This document shows positions 16,510 through 23,964 of a DNA stretch of 46,985 nucleotides, piece by piece. This DNA is from Methylicorpusculum sp. Lineage in GTDB: Bacteria; Pseudomonadota; Gammaproteobacteria; Methylococcales; Methylomonadaceae. The stretch spans positions 1 to 46,985 of the forward strand of contig NZ_JAUSBX010000076.1 in the NCBI RefSeq assembly GCF_030651835.1. The letters are read 5' to 3'. The notes beneath the pieces are model-generated. The model worked only from the letters and a program-made list of their open reading frames with translations, did no database searches and was not told the DNA's origin. Numbering within the stretch: the first letter of the stretch is position 1; every line of letters begins with the position of its first letter. The position numbers and the translations under genes were made by a program.

Positions 16510-16547
16510 GAGGGCGATCTCCGGGCCGTGACCCGGAGATCGCCCTC
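16510..16547 (-). terminator. Perfect 16-bp hairpin downstream of sga, likely terminator
   Basis: GAGGGCGATCTCCGGG (16510-16525) pairs without mismatch with 16532-16547 around the 6-base loop CCGTGA. It starts 40 bases after the sga stop. Read on the minus strand it is followed by CATTTTGATC, a weak T-run. Confidence 0.65.
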
Positions 16548-16586
16548 ACGAGATGATCTGTTTTACGCTAACAGCAGGAAAAAACT

Positions 16587-17750
16587 TTACGCAGTTGCGC
16601 GGTAGTATTCAACTGCGGCGCCAACGCCGCTGCCGGGTTTGATGTCAAACCCATTATCAAGCAAGGCCATTTCCACACCGGCAAACGCGCCTAACATGGA
16701 AACATCATTCATGTCGCCAACATGGCCGATACGGAACACTTTGCCTGCCACTTCCGACAGTCCTGCGCCCAATGACAAATTGTATTTGCTGTAAGCGGTG
16801 CTGATCACTGCGCGGGCATCTTTATCAGCCGGTACAACAACCGCAGTCACGGTATTGGATTCAAATCCGGGTTTGGCGCATTGTTCCAAGCCCCAGGCGG
16901 CGACTGCCTTGCGAGTGCCTTCCGCCAGTCTGTGGTGACGGGCGTAAACATTTTCCAGGCCTTCTTCAAGTAACAGGTCTAACGATTTACGTAAACCATA
17001 AAGCATGGGAATGGACGGTGTGTAAGGCGTGTAACCGTCTTTGTTGGCGGTCAGTTGATCTTTAAGGTCAAGAAACGCTCTTGGGCAACGGGCCGTATCG
17101 CAGGCTTTGATCGCTTTTTGACTGAACGCAACAAAAGCGCCTCCGGCAGGCAGCATGAAACCTTTTTGCGATCCGGAAATTGCGCCGTCTACACCCCATT
17201 CATCCATTCTGAAATCAAGGCTCGCTATTGAGCTGACGCCATCGACAAACAGTAAGGCGGGATGATTAGCCGCATCCATTGCTTTACGAACGCCGCCTAT
17301 ATCACTGGTAACGCCGGTCGCGGTTTCGTTGTGAGTCGCCAGAAAGGCCTTGATTTCATGTTTGGTGTCGGCTTTCAGTCTGGCTTCAAGGTCATCCAAA
17401 GGAATGCCTTCACCCCAGGGGCGTTCAACCACGGTCACATCAAATCCCAGGCGATTGGCCATGGCTGCCCATAAATGGCTGAATTGCCCGAAGCGGTAAA
17501 TCAGTACTTTATCGCCAGGGCTTAACGTATTGGTCAATGCAATTTCCCAACCGGCGGTTCCGGTTGCTGGAAATATAAAGGCATGACCGTCCTCGGTTCT
17601 GAATATTTTTTTCAGATCAGCGAGCAGCGGTTTGAACAGGTCAGGGAATTTGGGTGAGCGATGGTCTTCGCCGTTAACATTCATCGCACTCAGTACTTCT
17701 ATGGGAATGTTGGTGGGACCTGGAACGTATAAATGATTACGACCTGCCAT
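16587..17750 (-). CDS. sga: Serine-glyoxylate aminotransferase
   Basis: PLP enzyme of 387 residues, class V aminotransferase, that converts serine plus glyoxylate to hydroxypyruvate plus glycine, the entry step from serine in the serine cycle. Seen: the family start NHLYVPGPTNIPIEVLSAMN, the substrate-loop HRSPKF, the cofactor stretch FPATGTAGWEIALTNTLSPG, and the active-site Lys in SGSQKGFMLPAG. Length and composition match known Sga proteins. It sits in a serine-cycle block, although on the opposite strand from mcl-mtkAB. Downstream is a perfect hairpin, so it is probably a single-gene transcript. Alanine-glyoxylate specificity cannot be excluded, but context favours serine. Confidence 0.93.
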   Translation of the reverse strand: MAGRNHLYVPGPTNIPIEVLSAMNVNGEDHRSPKFPDLFKPLLADLKKIFRTEDGHAFIFPATGTAGWEIALTNTLSPGDKVLIYRFGQFSHLWAAMANRLGFDVTVVERPWGEGIPLDDLEARLKADTKHEIKAFLATHNETATGVTSDIGGVRKAMDAANHPALLFVDGVSSIASLDFRMDEWGVDGAISGSQKGFMLPAGGAFVAFSQKAIKACDTARCPRAFLDLKDQLTANKDGYTPYTPSIPMLYGLRKSLDLLLEEGLENVYARHHRLAEGTRKAVAAWGLEQCAKPGFESNTVTAVVVPADKDARAVISTAYSKYNLSLGAGLSEVAGKVFRIGHVGDMNDVSMLGAFAGVEMALLDNGFDIKPGSGVGAAVEYYRATA

Positions 17751-18109
17751 TGTGGGTTGCCTCTTTAAATCAGTTTAAAATGGGATTAAAAAATGGAATT
17801 GGCGTTGATGCCAAAAGCCAGCAATGATCCCATAGTTGATTTGAATCAGCAAGCCCGGTTTATGTCAGGCCAGCTAACGAATAACGTGATTACAAGCAGG
17901 GCTAAAACCAGCTGATTTTTCACGGCTTTGTCATCAATTCCCTGTTTAATGATAAAAAAGGGAAGGCTTACGTCAACCCTCAAAGCCCCATTAACAGTTC
18001 AAACCGGGAATTGCTGTAAGAATGGTGAAAACATTGGTCGGCTTGTTCATGATGCAGCGCATCAGTCGCTCTATCACCAAGGCGTCAGCACACGTTGCAA
18101 ATCAGGTGT
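17751..18109. other. Gap between sga and the DUF805 gene, no gene seen
   Basis: 359 bases, upstream of sga and downstream of the DUF805 gene (both minus strand). It should hold the sga promoter and the end of the DUF805 transcript. I see no repeat family, strong hairpin or credible ORF; a 105-codon plus-strand frame overlaps the DUF805 gene and looks like chance. Confidence 0.6.
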
Positions 18110-18472
18110 TCATGTTTTAGGGTTAGGGCCAAACCGGTTAACTCCGGGTTTGCTGTCTTGCACCATGAACACGATAAGCGCAATGACACCCACGATAGGA
18201 ATGAATGCGATAAGCAGCCACCATCCGCTTCTATCGGTGTCGTGAAGTCTTCTTATGGAAACGGCGATACCGGGAATAAGCACCGCCAATGAGTAAATGC
18301 CGCCGAATAGACCAACCCCTGTTTCAGCGTTAAACGTGCCGGTCAGCCCGTCTATAAACGCCATGCCAATTCCAATCAGCATGTTAAAAAGGACGAAATA
18401 CCAATACTCGCAGCGTCTGGCTCTGCCGTTAAAATCGGCATATTTTTTGAGAACCTCAACGTACCAATTCAT
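18110..18472 (-). CDS. DUF805 family inner-membrane protein
   Basis: Small membrane protein of 120 residues typical of DUF805 (E. coli YhaH/YhaI). Hallmarks: an N-terminal VLKKYADFNGRARRCEYWYF (residues 8-27), three to four membrane helices, the loop VSIRRLHDTDRSGWW in the middle, and the short polar end GVNRFGPNP. The function of the family is unknown. It lies alone between sga and the promoter of the mcl operon, on the minus strand, so it interrupts the serine-cycle block without obvious relation to it. TTTAGGAGAAAAAAT precedes the ATG, a good ribosome site. Confidence 0.9.
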   Translation of the reverse strand: MNWYVEVLKKYADFNGRARRCEYWYFVLFNMLIGIGMAFIDGLTGTFNAETGVGLFGGIYSLAVLIPGIAVSIRRLHDTDRSGWWLLIAFIPIVGVIALIVFMVQDSKPGVNRFGPNPKT

Positions 18473-18613
18473 ATTTTTTCTCCTAAAGTTTTCGATAATC
18501 GAGTATCAACATTTAATGGCGAGTCAAAAATATATCTGAAAGCGGTTGTATAAATCCACTGTCCGAATGGCATAAGAAGTAGTCCGATTGTGAAGAAACG
18601 TCAAGTTAAAAAA

Positions 18614-18641
18614 TTGACATTATTATCCTCAAAAGTAAAAT
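18614..18641 (+). promoter_or_regulatory. Predicted sigma-70 promoter of mcl-mtkA-mtkB
   Basis: TTGACA (18614-18619, perfect -35), 16-base spacer, TAAAAT (18636-18641, 5 of 6 to the -10 consensus), 115 bases before mcl. Three copies of GTCCGA(A/T)TG lie around it, at 18561, 18582 and 18642, and may be operator half-sites. Confidence 0.55.
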
Positions 18642-18755
18642 GTCCGATTGTTTTGCGCTCGGGTCAGTTCCTTGATAGCCGAGGTTAGCCAAGTGCCTTT
18701 TTAAAAGGCCTTAATTTTTGATTTTTTAACTTGCCTGTTTAGGAACGTACAAAAA

Positions 18756-19703
18756 ATGAGTCATACCTTATATGAAGCGTCTGTTCAACGCGTGCAACGC
18801 TGCGAACTCGCTGTTCCCGGCTCTAGTCCCGATATGTTTGAGAAAGCGTTAAAAAGTGGCGTTGATTTTGTGTTTCTGGATCTTGAAGATGCAGTAGCGC
18901 CGGATGACAAAATTCAAGCGCGAAAAAACGTGATCGAGGCGATCAACGATCTGGACTGGAAAGGTAACGGGATCACCGTTTCTGTGCGTATTAACGGTTT
19001 GGATACACAATTTATGACGCGCGACGTGGTCGATCTGGTCGAGCAGGCCGGGCATAAATTGGAAACCATCCTGATCCCTAAAGTCGGTGTTTATTCGGAT
19101 GTTTACATGGTGGAAGCCATGGTCAATCAGTTGGAAATGCAGCAGCGCCTAAAAAACAGAATAGGTATAGAAGCGTTAATTGAGACTGCGCTGGGTATGG
19201 CCAATGTAGAGGATATTGCGCGTCAAGGCGCATCAGGGCGACTTGAGGCTCTGCACTTTGGTGTTGCCGATTATGCCGCGAGCAATCGGGCAAGAACGAC
19301 CAATATCGGCGGGTTGAATCCTGATTATCCGGGCGATCAATGGCATGCCGCCATCAGCCGTATGACTGTGGCTTGCCGTGCTTTCGGCTTGCGTCCGATA
19401 GACGGTCCATTTGGCGATATCAAAGATCCTGACGGCTATAAGGCTGCGGCTAGACGCGCTGCCGCGCTGGGTTGTGAGGGTAAATGGGCGATACATCCTT
19501 CCCAGGTTGCATTGGCGAATGAAGTCTTCACCCCACCGGCGGCTGAAATAGACAAAGCCAAACGGATTTTGGCGGCATTAAAAGAAGCGGCCGCGCAAGG
19601 GAAAGGTGCTGCAGCACTGGATGGCCGGTTAATAGATGCGGCGTCCGAAAAGATGGCTAACAATGTCGTTAAAGCTGCAGAAGCGATTGCCGCTAAAAGC
19701 TAA
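18756..19703 (+). CDS. mcl: L-malyl-CoA lyase
   Basis: Enzyme of 315 residues in the HpcH/HpaI (CitE-like) family that splits malyl-CoA into acetyl-CoA and glyoxylate, the last step of the serine cycle. Features: the start RVQRCELAVPGSSPDMFEKA, the metal-ligand region FVFLDLEDAVAPDDKIQARK, IPKVGVYSDVYMVEAM, IGIEALIETALGMANVEDIA with a metal-binding Glu, LHFGVADYAAS, and the closing KWAIHPSQVALANEVFTPP. All catalytic blocks are intact. It is the first gene of an operon with mtkA and mtkB, which make its substrate from malate. A good sigma-70 promoter lies 115 bases upstream. The ribosome site (TAGGA) is rather far, about 13 bases before the ATG. Confidence 0.95.
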   Translation: MSHTLYEASVQRVQRCELAVPGSSPDMFEKALKSGVDFVFLDLEDAVAPDDKIQARKNVIEAINDLDWKGNGITVSVRINGLDTQFMTRDVVDLVEQAGHKLETILIPKVGVYSDVYMVEAMVNQLEMQQRLKNRIGIEALIETALGMANVEDIARQGASGRLEALHFGVADYAASNRARTTNIGGLNPDYPGDQWHAAISRMTVACRAFGLRPIDGPFGDIKDPDGYKAAARRAAALGCEGKWAIHPSQVALANEVFTPPAAEIDKAKRILAALKEAAAQGKGAAALDGRLIDAASEKMANNVVKAAEAIAAKS

Positions 19704-19772
19704 TAAATAAAAATGTCGAGGGGGTGGTTTCCCCTTCGTTGATGATTTTCTGAAATAGTTGAGGGTGATGCA

Positions 19773-20957
19773 TTGGATATCCACGAGTATCAGGCGAAGG
19801 AAATTTTAGCGGAATACGGCGTGAAGATCGCTGACGGCGGTTTAGCCTACAGTCCTGAAGAAGCTGTCCAGCGTACCAGAGAAATCGGGGGCTCAGTTTG
19901 GGTGGTTAAAGCCCAGATTCATTCCGGTGCGCGAGGTAAAGCAGGCGGTGTCATTATTTGTAAAAGTCATGATGAAGTTGAAGCGGCTGCCGGTAAATTA
20001 TTGGGCAAGCGGCTGGTGACCCATCAGACCGGGCCTGCCGGTAAAGTCTGTTACCGTTTATATGTAGAGGCCGGTACCGATATTGCCAAAGAATTGTACT
20101 TTTGCCTTCTGGTGGATCGCTGTGCAGAGCGCATTGTCATGGTCGGGTCCGCACAAGGTGGTATGGATATCGAGACCCTGGCAGCAACTCAGCCGGAAGC
20201 CATCACTAAAATTTATATCGAACCCTCGGTAGGTTTGCAGGACTTTCAGGCAAGAGAGATGGCTTTTGCGCTGGGTATTCCGGTGTCAATGTTGAATGCT
20301 GCGGTAAAAACCATCAAGGGTATTTACCGGGCAATGCGAGCCAATGACGCCAGCATGGTCGAAGTTAACCCCTTAGTTATTACGGCAAAAGAAGACTTGA
20401 TCGCACTCGATGCCAAAATGGGCTTTGATGATAACGCCTTGTTCCGTCGGCACAGAATCGCCGAACTGCGCGATAAAACCCAAGAAGATCCACGTGAAAT
20501 GGCCGCTGCTGACCGCGGTTTGAGCTATGTCGGACTGGATGGTGATATTGGTTGCATGATCAATGGCGCAGGCCTTGCGATGGCTACTATGGATATGATT
20601 AAGCTGGCGGGTGGTGAGCCGGCCAATTTTCTGGATGTGGGTGGCGGCGCTTCGCCGGAGCGGACTGAAAAAGCCTTCCGACTGGTGTTGGCGGATAAAA
20701 ATGTCAAAGCCATGCTGGTCAATATTTTTGCAGGTATCAATCGGTGTGATTGGATTGCGGAGGGTGTCGTTCATGCCGTCAAGAAAATCGATATGAAAGT
20801 GCCTCTGATTGTCCGGTTGTCCGGAACCAATGTTGATGAAGGAAGACGAATTATTGCCGAAAGCGGTTTGCCCATCATTATGGCGGAAACTCTGGCTGAA
20901 GCGGCTGAAAAAGCTGTTCAGGCTCGTAATGAAGTTGTCGCTAATGCTGCCGGTTAA
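19773..20957 (+). CDS. mtkA: Malate-CoA ligase (malate thiokinase), beta subunit
   Basis: ATP-grasp subunit of 394 residues, close relative of succinyl-CoA synthetase beta (SucC). With MtkB it makes malyl-CoA from malate, CoA and ATP for the next enzyme, Mcl. Seen: [16 protein letters not shown] at the start, [15 protein letters not shown] (nucleotide loop), [10 protein letters not shown] (metal-binding Glu/Asn), and the CoA-ligase part with [17 protein letters not shown] and [16 protein letters not shown]. The start codon is TTG; the conserved N-terminus begins exactly there, with GAGGGTG upstream. An out-of-frame ATG lies five bases before it. Assigned as malate rather than succinate ligase by the serine-cycle context and its position behind mcl. 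Confidence 0.93.
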   Translation: MDIHEYQAKEILAEYGVKIADGGLAYSPEEAVQRTREIGGSVWVVKAQIHSGARGKAGGVIICKSHDEVEAAAGKLLGKRLVTHQTGPAGKVCYRLYVEAGTDIAKELYFCLLVDRCAERIVMVGSAQGGMDIETLAATQPEAITKIYIEPSVGLQDFQAREMAFALGIPVSMLNAAVKTIKGIYRAMRANDASMVEVNPLVITAKEDLIALDAKMGFDDNALFRRHRIAELRDKTQEDPREMAAADRGLSYVGLDGDIGCMINGAGLAMATMDMIKLAGGEPANFLDVGGGASPERTEKAFRLVLADKNVKAMLVNIFAGINRCDWIAEGVVHAVKKIDMKVPLIVRLSGTNVDEGRRIIAESGLPIIMAETLAEAAEKAVQARNEVVANAAG

Positions 20958-20968
20958 GAGGAAAAGTA

Positions 20969-21856
20969 ATGGCTATTTTGATTGACGAAAACACACGCAT
21001 TATTGTTCAGGGATTTACCGGTAAAATCGGCAGCTTTCATGCACAGGACATGATCAATTACGGCTCAAAAGTCGTGGGCGGCATTACGCCCGGCAAAGGC
21101 GGCCAGACTCATTTGGGTTTGCCTGTATTTAACACGGTTAAAGAATCAGTAGAGCAATTGGGGGCCGAGGCCAGTATCGTTTTCGTGCCGCCGGCATTTG
21201 CTGCCGATTCGATAATGGAAGCCGCTGAAGCCGGGATCAAATATTGTGTGGCGATTACTGACGGTATTCCCACGCAGGATATGATGAAGGTTAAAAACTT
21301 TTTGCGCAGATTTCCTGTCGAGGAACGCATGGTTTTGACCGGACCGAATTGTGCGGGCACGATTAGCCCGGGTCGTGCGATGCTCGGCATAATGCCTGGA
21401 CATATTTACATGCAGGGCAATGTCGGCATTGTCGGACGCTCAGGAACGCTGGGCTATGAAGCGGCGGATCAGATGAAGCGGTTGGGTATCGGTATTTCGA
21501 CTTCGGTAGGCATTGGCGGTGACCCTATTAACGGCAGTTCACACCGGGACATTCTTGAAAAATTTGAACAGGATCCTGAAACCAAAGTGGTTTTGATGAT
21601 TGGTGAAATCGGCGGCCCGCAAGAAGTAGACGCCGGGCATTTTGCTAAAGAATTCATGAGTAAACCCGTGGTAGCTTATATTGCCGGATTGACCGCACCT
21701 GAAGGACGCCGGATGGGGCATGCGGGTGCCATTATTTCTTCTGCAGGTGAGAGTGCGGCCGAAAAAGTCGCTATGCTAAGAGACTTGGGTGTGATTATTG
21801 CACCTACGCCTTCAGCGATGGGTGAAACCGTTGCCGCAATTTTGGCAAAATCGTAA
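20969..21856 (+). CDS. mtkB: Malate-CoA ligase (malate thiokinase), alpha subunit
   Basis: Partner subunit of 295 residues, SucD-like. It has the CoA-binding Rossmann part (IIVQGFTGKIGSFHAQDM; GGITPGKGGQTHLGLPVF), GPNCAGTISPGRAMLGIMP, GRSGTLGYEA, GIGGDPINGSSHRD, and the phospho-histidine loop RRMGHAGAIISS with His 251, which carries the phosphate during catalysis. Eleven bases separate it from mtkA, with AGAGGAAAAG as ribosome site, so the two are co-translated as the heteromeric enzyme. Downstream lies an imperfect inverted repeat that may end the operon. No phosphoenolpyruvate carboxylase or glycerate kinase gene follows, unlike in some serine-cycle clusters. Confidence 0.94.
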   Translation: MAILIDENTRIIVQGFTGKIGSFHAQDMINYGSKVVGGITPGKGGQTHLGLPVFNTVKESVEQLGAEASIVFVPPAFAADSIMEAAEAGIKYCVAITDGIPTQDMMKVKNFLRRFPVEERMVLTGPNCAGTISPGRAMLGIMPGHIYMQGNVGIVGRSGTLGYEAADQMKRLGIGISTSVGIGGDPINGSSHRDILEKFEQDPETKVVLMIGEIGGPQEVDAGHFAKEFMSKPVVAYIAGLTAPEGRRMGHAGAIISSAGESAAEKVAMLRDLGVIIAPTPSAMGETVAAILAKS

Positions 21857-21910
21857 AACCCAGAGGCTTTAAATTTATCGCCCACTTTAGCCACGTAAGT
21901 TATTCTGTTT

Positions 21911-21952
21911 TCGTTCCGTCAATGGTTTTTCTACAAATCATTGCCGGAACGA
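21911..21952. terminator. Inverted repeat after mtkB, possible terminator
   Basis: TCGTTCCG-t-CAATG (21911-21924) pairs with CATTG-c-CGGAACGA (21939-21952): 13 pairs with one mismatch and a 14-base loop. No T-run, so the terminator role is tentative; it could be a palindromic repeat. Confidence 0.4.
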
Positions 21953-22016
21953 CTGAAAATGTCAGTCAACGAGTTAAGATAGATTAACTACAGCCTTCCC
22001 GTATGTTTATACACTC

Positions 22017-22769
22017 ATGAATAAACCCGTTATCTATGCACTTGATTTTGATGGTGTGCTCTGTGACAGTGCCGTCGAGACTGCAATAACCGGATGGAAA
22101 GCTGCCTTGCAGTTGTGGCCGGATATGTCGCCTGCGTTTCCTGAGCAGCGCTTGATTGATGAGTTTCGTAGAGTCAGACCCATTATTGAAACCGGTTTTG
22201 AGGCTATCCTGGTCATGCGCCTGCTTTATGAAGGTGGGTCCAGCGACTACATTTTTGAACATTTTGCTGAATTCAGACCGGCGCTTATCGAAAAATCCGG
22301 CCAATCGATAGACGGTTTAAAGCAGCTGTTTGGCGAAATCAGAGACGCCTGGATTCATGATAATTTGCCCGAATGGCTAACCTATAATCCTTTGTTTCCG
22401 GGTATTACTGAAAAATTGAGGAATCTTGAGAATCAGGGGCATTGGTTTATTGTCACGACTAAACAGGAACGGTTTGTGTCGCACATTTTAACGGCCAATC
22501 ATATTTTTATTCCCGGCGACCGAATTTTTGGCCTGGACCGCAATAAAATCAAAGAAGATATTCTGATTGATCTGGTCAATTATTTCCCTGATGCGTCTAT
22601 GCACTTCATAGAAGACAGATTAATCGCGTTACTGAATGTCCAGAAAAATCCGCAATTGAAAAACGTTAAGTTATTGCTGGCTACCTGGGGTTATAACACT
22701 GAGCAGGATAGAGATGACGCAGGACGTAGGGGAATAGAGTTGCTGCCTATAGAAAATTTCATCATTTAG
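22017..22769 (+). CDS. HAD-superfamily hydrolase
   Basis: Protein of 250 residues with the haloacid dehalogenase-like layout. Motif 1 is IYALDFDGVLCDSA (nucleophile Asp 9 and general acid Asp 11). A helical cap follows (about 25-125). Motif 2 is WFIVTTKQERF, motif 3's Lys is in LDRNKIKEDIL, and motif 4 is MHFIEDRLIAL. Phosphoglycolate phosphatase-like enzymes share this arrangement, but the cap differs and I cannot name a substrate. A role in removing a phosphorylated by-product of central metabolism would suit its place after the serine-cycle genes; that is only a guess. It is monocistronic, with repeats downstream. Confidence 0.8.
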   Translation: MNKPVIYALDFDGVLCDSAVETAITGWKAALQLWPDMSPAFPEQRLIDEFRRVRPIIETGFEAILVMRLLYEGGSSDYIFEHFAEFRPALIEKSGQSIDGLKQLFGEIRDAWIHDNLPEWLTYNPLFPGITEKLRNLENQGHWFIVTTKQERFVSHILTANHIFIPGDRIFGLDRNKIKEDILIDLVNYFPDASMHFIEDRLIALLNVQKNPQLKNVKLLLATWGYNTEQDRDDAGRRGIELLPIENFII

Positions 22770-22778
22770 AATTTGTTG

Positions 22779-22831
22779 GGACCAACCGCAACCTAAACGA
22801 TGCATCACCTTTGATTTATGGCTCCGCTGAA
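22779..22831 (+). repeat. REP-like repeat, partial second copy
   Basis: GGGACCAACCGCAACCTAAACG up to GCTCCGCTGAAT follows the same order of words as 6060-6121, without the first hairpin. Confidence 0.55.
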
Positions 22832-22835
22832 TAGT

Positions 22836-22996
22836 TATACCTTTCGCACTTCAAATTTCGGCAGCGCCTAAGGCGGCAGCGGGTTGTTCGGCAAAGGCTA
22901 TGCAAGCATGGATGCTGGCATAGAGCCTACATGGATGGTTTTACGGCGTCCTTTGACGGGCACCCCGGTGCCGAATTTCGATCTACGATGGGTATG
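22836..22996 (+). repeat. MITE family 3, copy a
   Basis: Non-coding element with imperfect terminal inverted repeats of about 28 bases: TATACCTTTCGCACTTC at the left and the complement of TATACCCATCGTAGATC at the right, both followed inward by A-ATTCGGCA-like sequence. The inner part has a GGCACCccGGTGCC palindrome near the right end. A shorter copy lies at 34015-34152. Confidence 0.7.
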
Positions 22997-23014
22997 TCTT
23001 TCTATTGACTTTTT

Positions 23015-23167
23015 GTATCTGCTCACCGCCTCCAATTTTAGTGGGTGTAGGTGGTTGATTGAAAAGGCTTCTGCAACAGGGATGTTGCAGAGAGCTACAG
23101 GGACGTATTGATGCGTCCTTTGAAATCAAGTACCTACACCTTTAATTCAAAGCGGGCGAGTAGTTAC
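23015..23167 (-). repeat. MITE family 1, copy e (complete, with 8-bp target duplication)
   Basis: Full 153-bp copy in reverse orientation, from GTATCTGCTCACC to GGCGAGTAGTTAC. It is flanked by a perfect direct repeat GACTTTTT at 23007-23014 and 23168-23175. This octamer is the clearest sign that the element moves by transposition. Confidence 0.93.
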
Positions 23168-23189
23168 GACTTTTTAAGCTAAGTCTTCC

Positions 23190-23352
23190 CTGTATTTCCC
23201 AGTTTGATATTTTCAGCGTCATTTTGGGCTGGGAAAAACCTTTCTAGGAACGCCGTAAACCCTCAGAGGGGGCTTGGCAGCAGCATTCCTGATGCCGACA
23301 TCCTCAAAAAGCTTCCCCCAGCGCTTTTTCCCTTCATATTGATAATTGCTGG
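23190..23352 (+). repeat. MITE family 2, copy B (with 8-bp target duplication)
   Basis: Element of about 163 bases, flanked by perfect direct repeats AGTCTTCC at 23182-23189 and 23353-23360. Left end TGTATTTCCCAGTTTGA; right end is the complement of CCAGCAATTATCAA. Inside the left end, TTTCCCAG and CTGGGAAA form a hairpin. No ORF of note. Confidence 0.82.
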
Positions 23353-23432
23353 AGTCTTCCTCTGTTTGTTTTAATATCAAAACTTTGTGGTAACCTGACA
23401 CAGATAAAACTTGCTTCGGGTCTAATCAATTC

Positions 23433-23951
23433 ATGTTTACCAATACCTTACCGATTATATTTTCATCCAGCCAGCTGATAGGCCCGTTGGAGTTTTTTAT
23501 CATCTTTAGTACTTTATTCGGGATCATTTTTATCAGTGCTCCGTTTTCCGAACCGGATTGGGAGATGCCGGACGTTAAATCCTTTAGCCTGTATCAATAT
23601 CTGCTCGCTATCTGGAATGGCGCGCTAGGCTTGAATAAGCTGTTCTGGCCTTTTTTCATTGTTTTTAATGCGGGTCTTTACGGGGCTGATGCACTGGTTC
23701 AGTCGGGAATGATCAGTGTTTCCAGTTGGTCAAATATTCATGTCATGATGCTGGGCCCGGTTTTATGGTGGACTCTGGGTGTCTGGAGAGGTTCTTCTCA
23801 TTCGAATTCAAGGCTTTGGATTGCGTTGGCAAGGTTGATGGTCGTGTCCGCTTATATTGAATACGTGATGCGGTTTTATATCAGCAAGGCGCTACCGCGG
23901 CTTTTTTTCAATTGTGAAGAATTATTGATGGACTATTTTCAGTGTTTTTAA
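23433..23951 (+). CDS. Integral membrane protein of unknown function (172 aa)
   Basis: Hydrophobic protein that I do not recognise. It has about four membrane segments: residues 15-37 (IGPLEFFIIFSTLFGIIFIS), about 50-80 (QYLLAIWNGALGLNKLFWPFFIVFNAGLY), 104-118 (VMMLGPVLWWTLGVW) and 128-145 (WIALARLMVVSAYIEYV). Aromatic residues are frequent (Trp and Phe), and there are no obvious catalytic motifs. The ATG start lacks a strong ribosome site. Fourteen bases separate it from thpR, so they may be co-transcribed. Its upstream region is a MITE cluster. It could be a lineage-specific membrane protein. Confidence covers it being a real gene. Confidence 0.68.
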   Translation: MFTNTLPIIFSSSQLIGPLEFFIIFSTLFGIIFISAPFSEPDWEMPDVKSFSLYQYLLAIWNGALGLNKLFWPFFIVFNAGLYGADALVQSGMISVSSWSNIHVMMLGPVLWWTLGVWRGSSHSNSRLWIALARLMVVSAYIEYVMRFYISKALPRLFFNCEELLMDYFQCF

Positions 23952-23964
23952 TCTGAATACTGCC

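Larger units (their letters stand above)
16253..16586. other. Gap between sga and hprA: repeat plus hairpin, no gene
   Basis: 334 bases on the upstream side of hprA. They hold a degenerate MITE copy (16323-16474) and a long perfect hairpin (16510-16547). The promoter of hprA should lie between 16253 and about 16320. Confidence 0.6.
22770..23432. other. Repeat cluster between HAD and membrane-protein genes, no gene
   Basis: 663 bases made almost wholly of four repeats in a row: a REP-like fragment (22779-22831), MITE family 3 (22836-22996), MITE family 1 (23015-23167) and MITE family 2 (23190-23352). About 80 bases remain before the next gene and could hold its promoter. Confidence 0.75.

Noticed and set aside
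17928-18245. 105-codon plus-strand ORF
   Set aside because: It overlaps the convincing DUF805 gene on the other strand and has no domain pattern.
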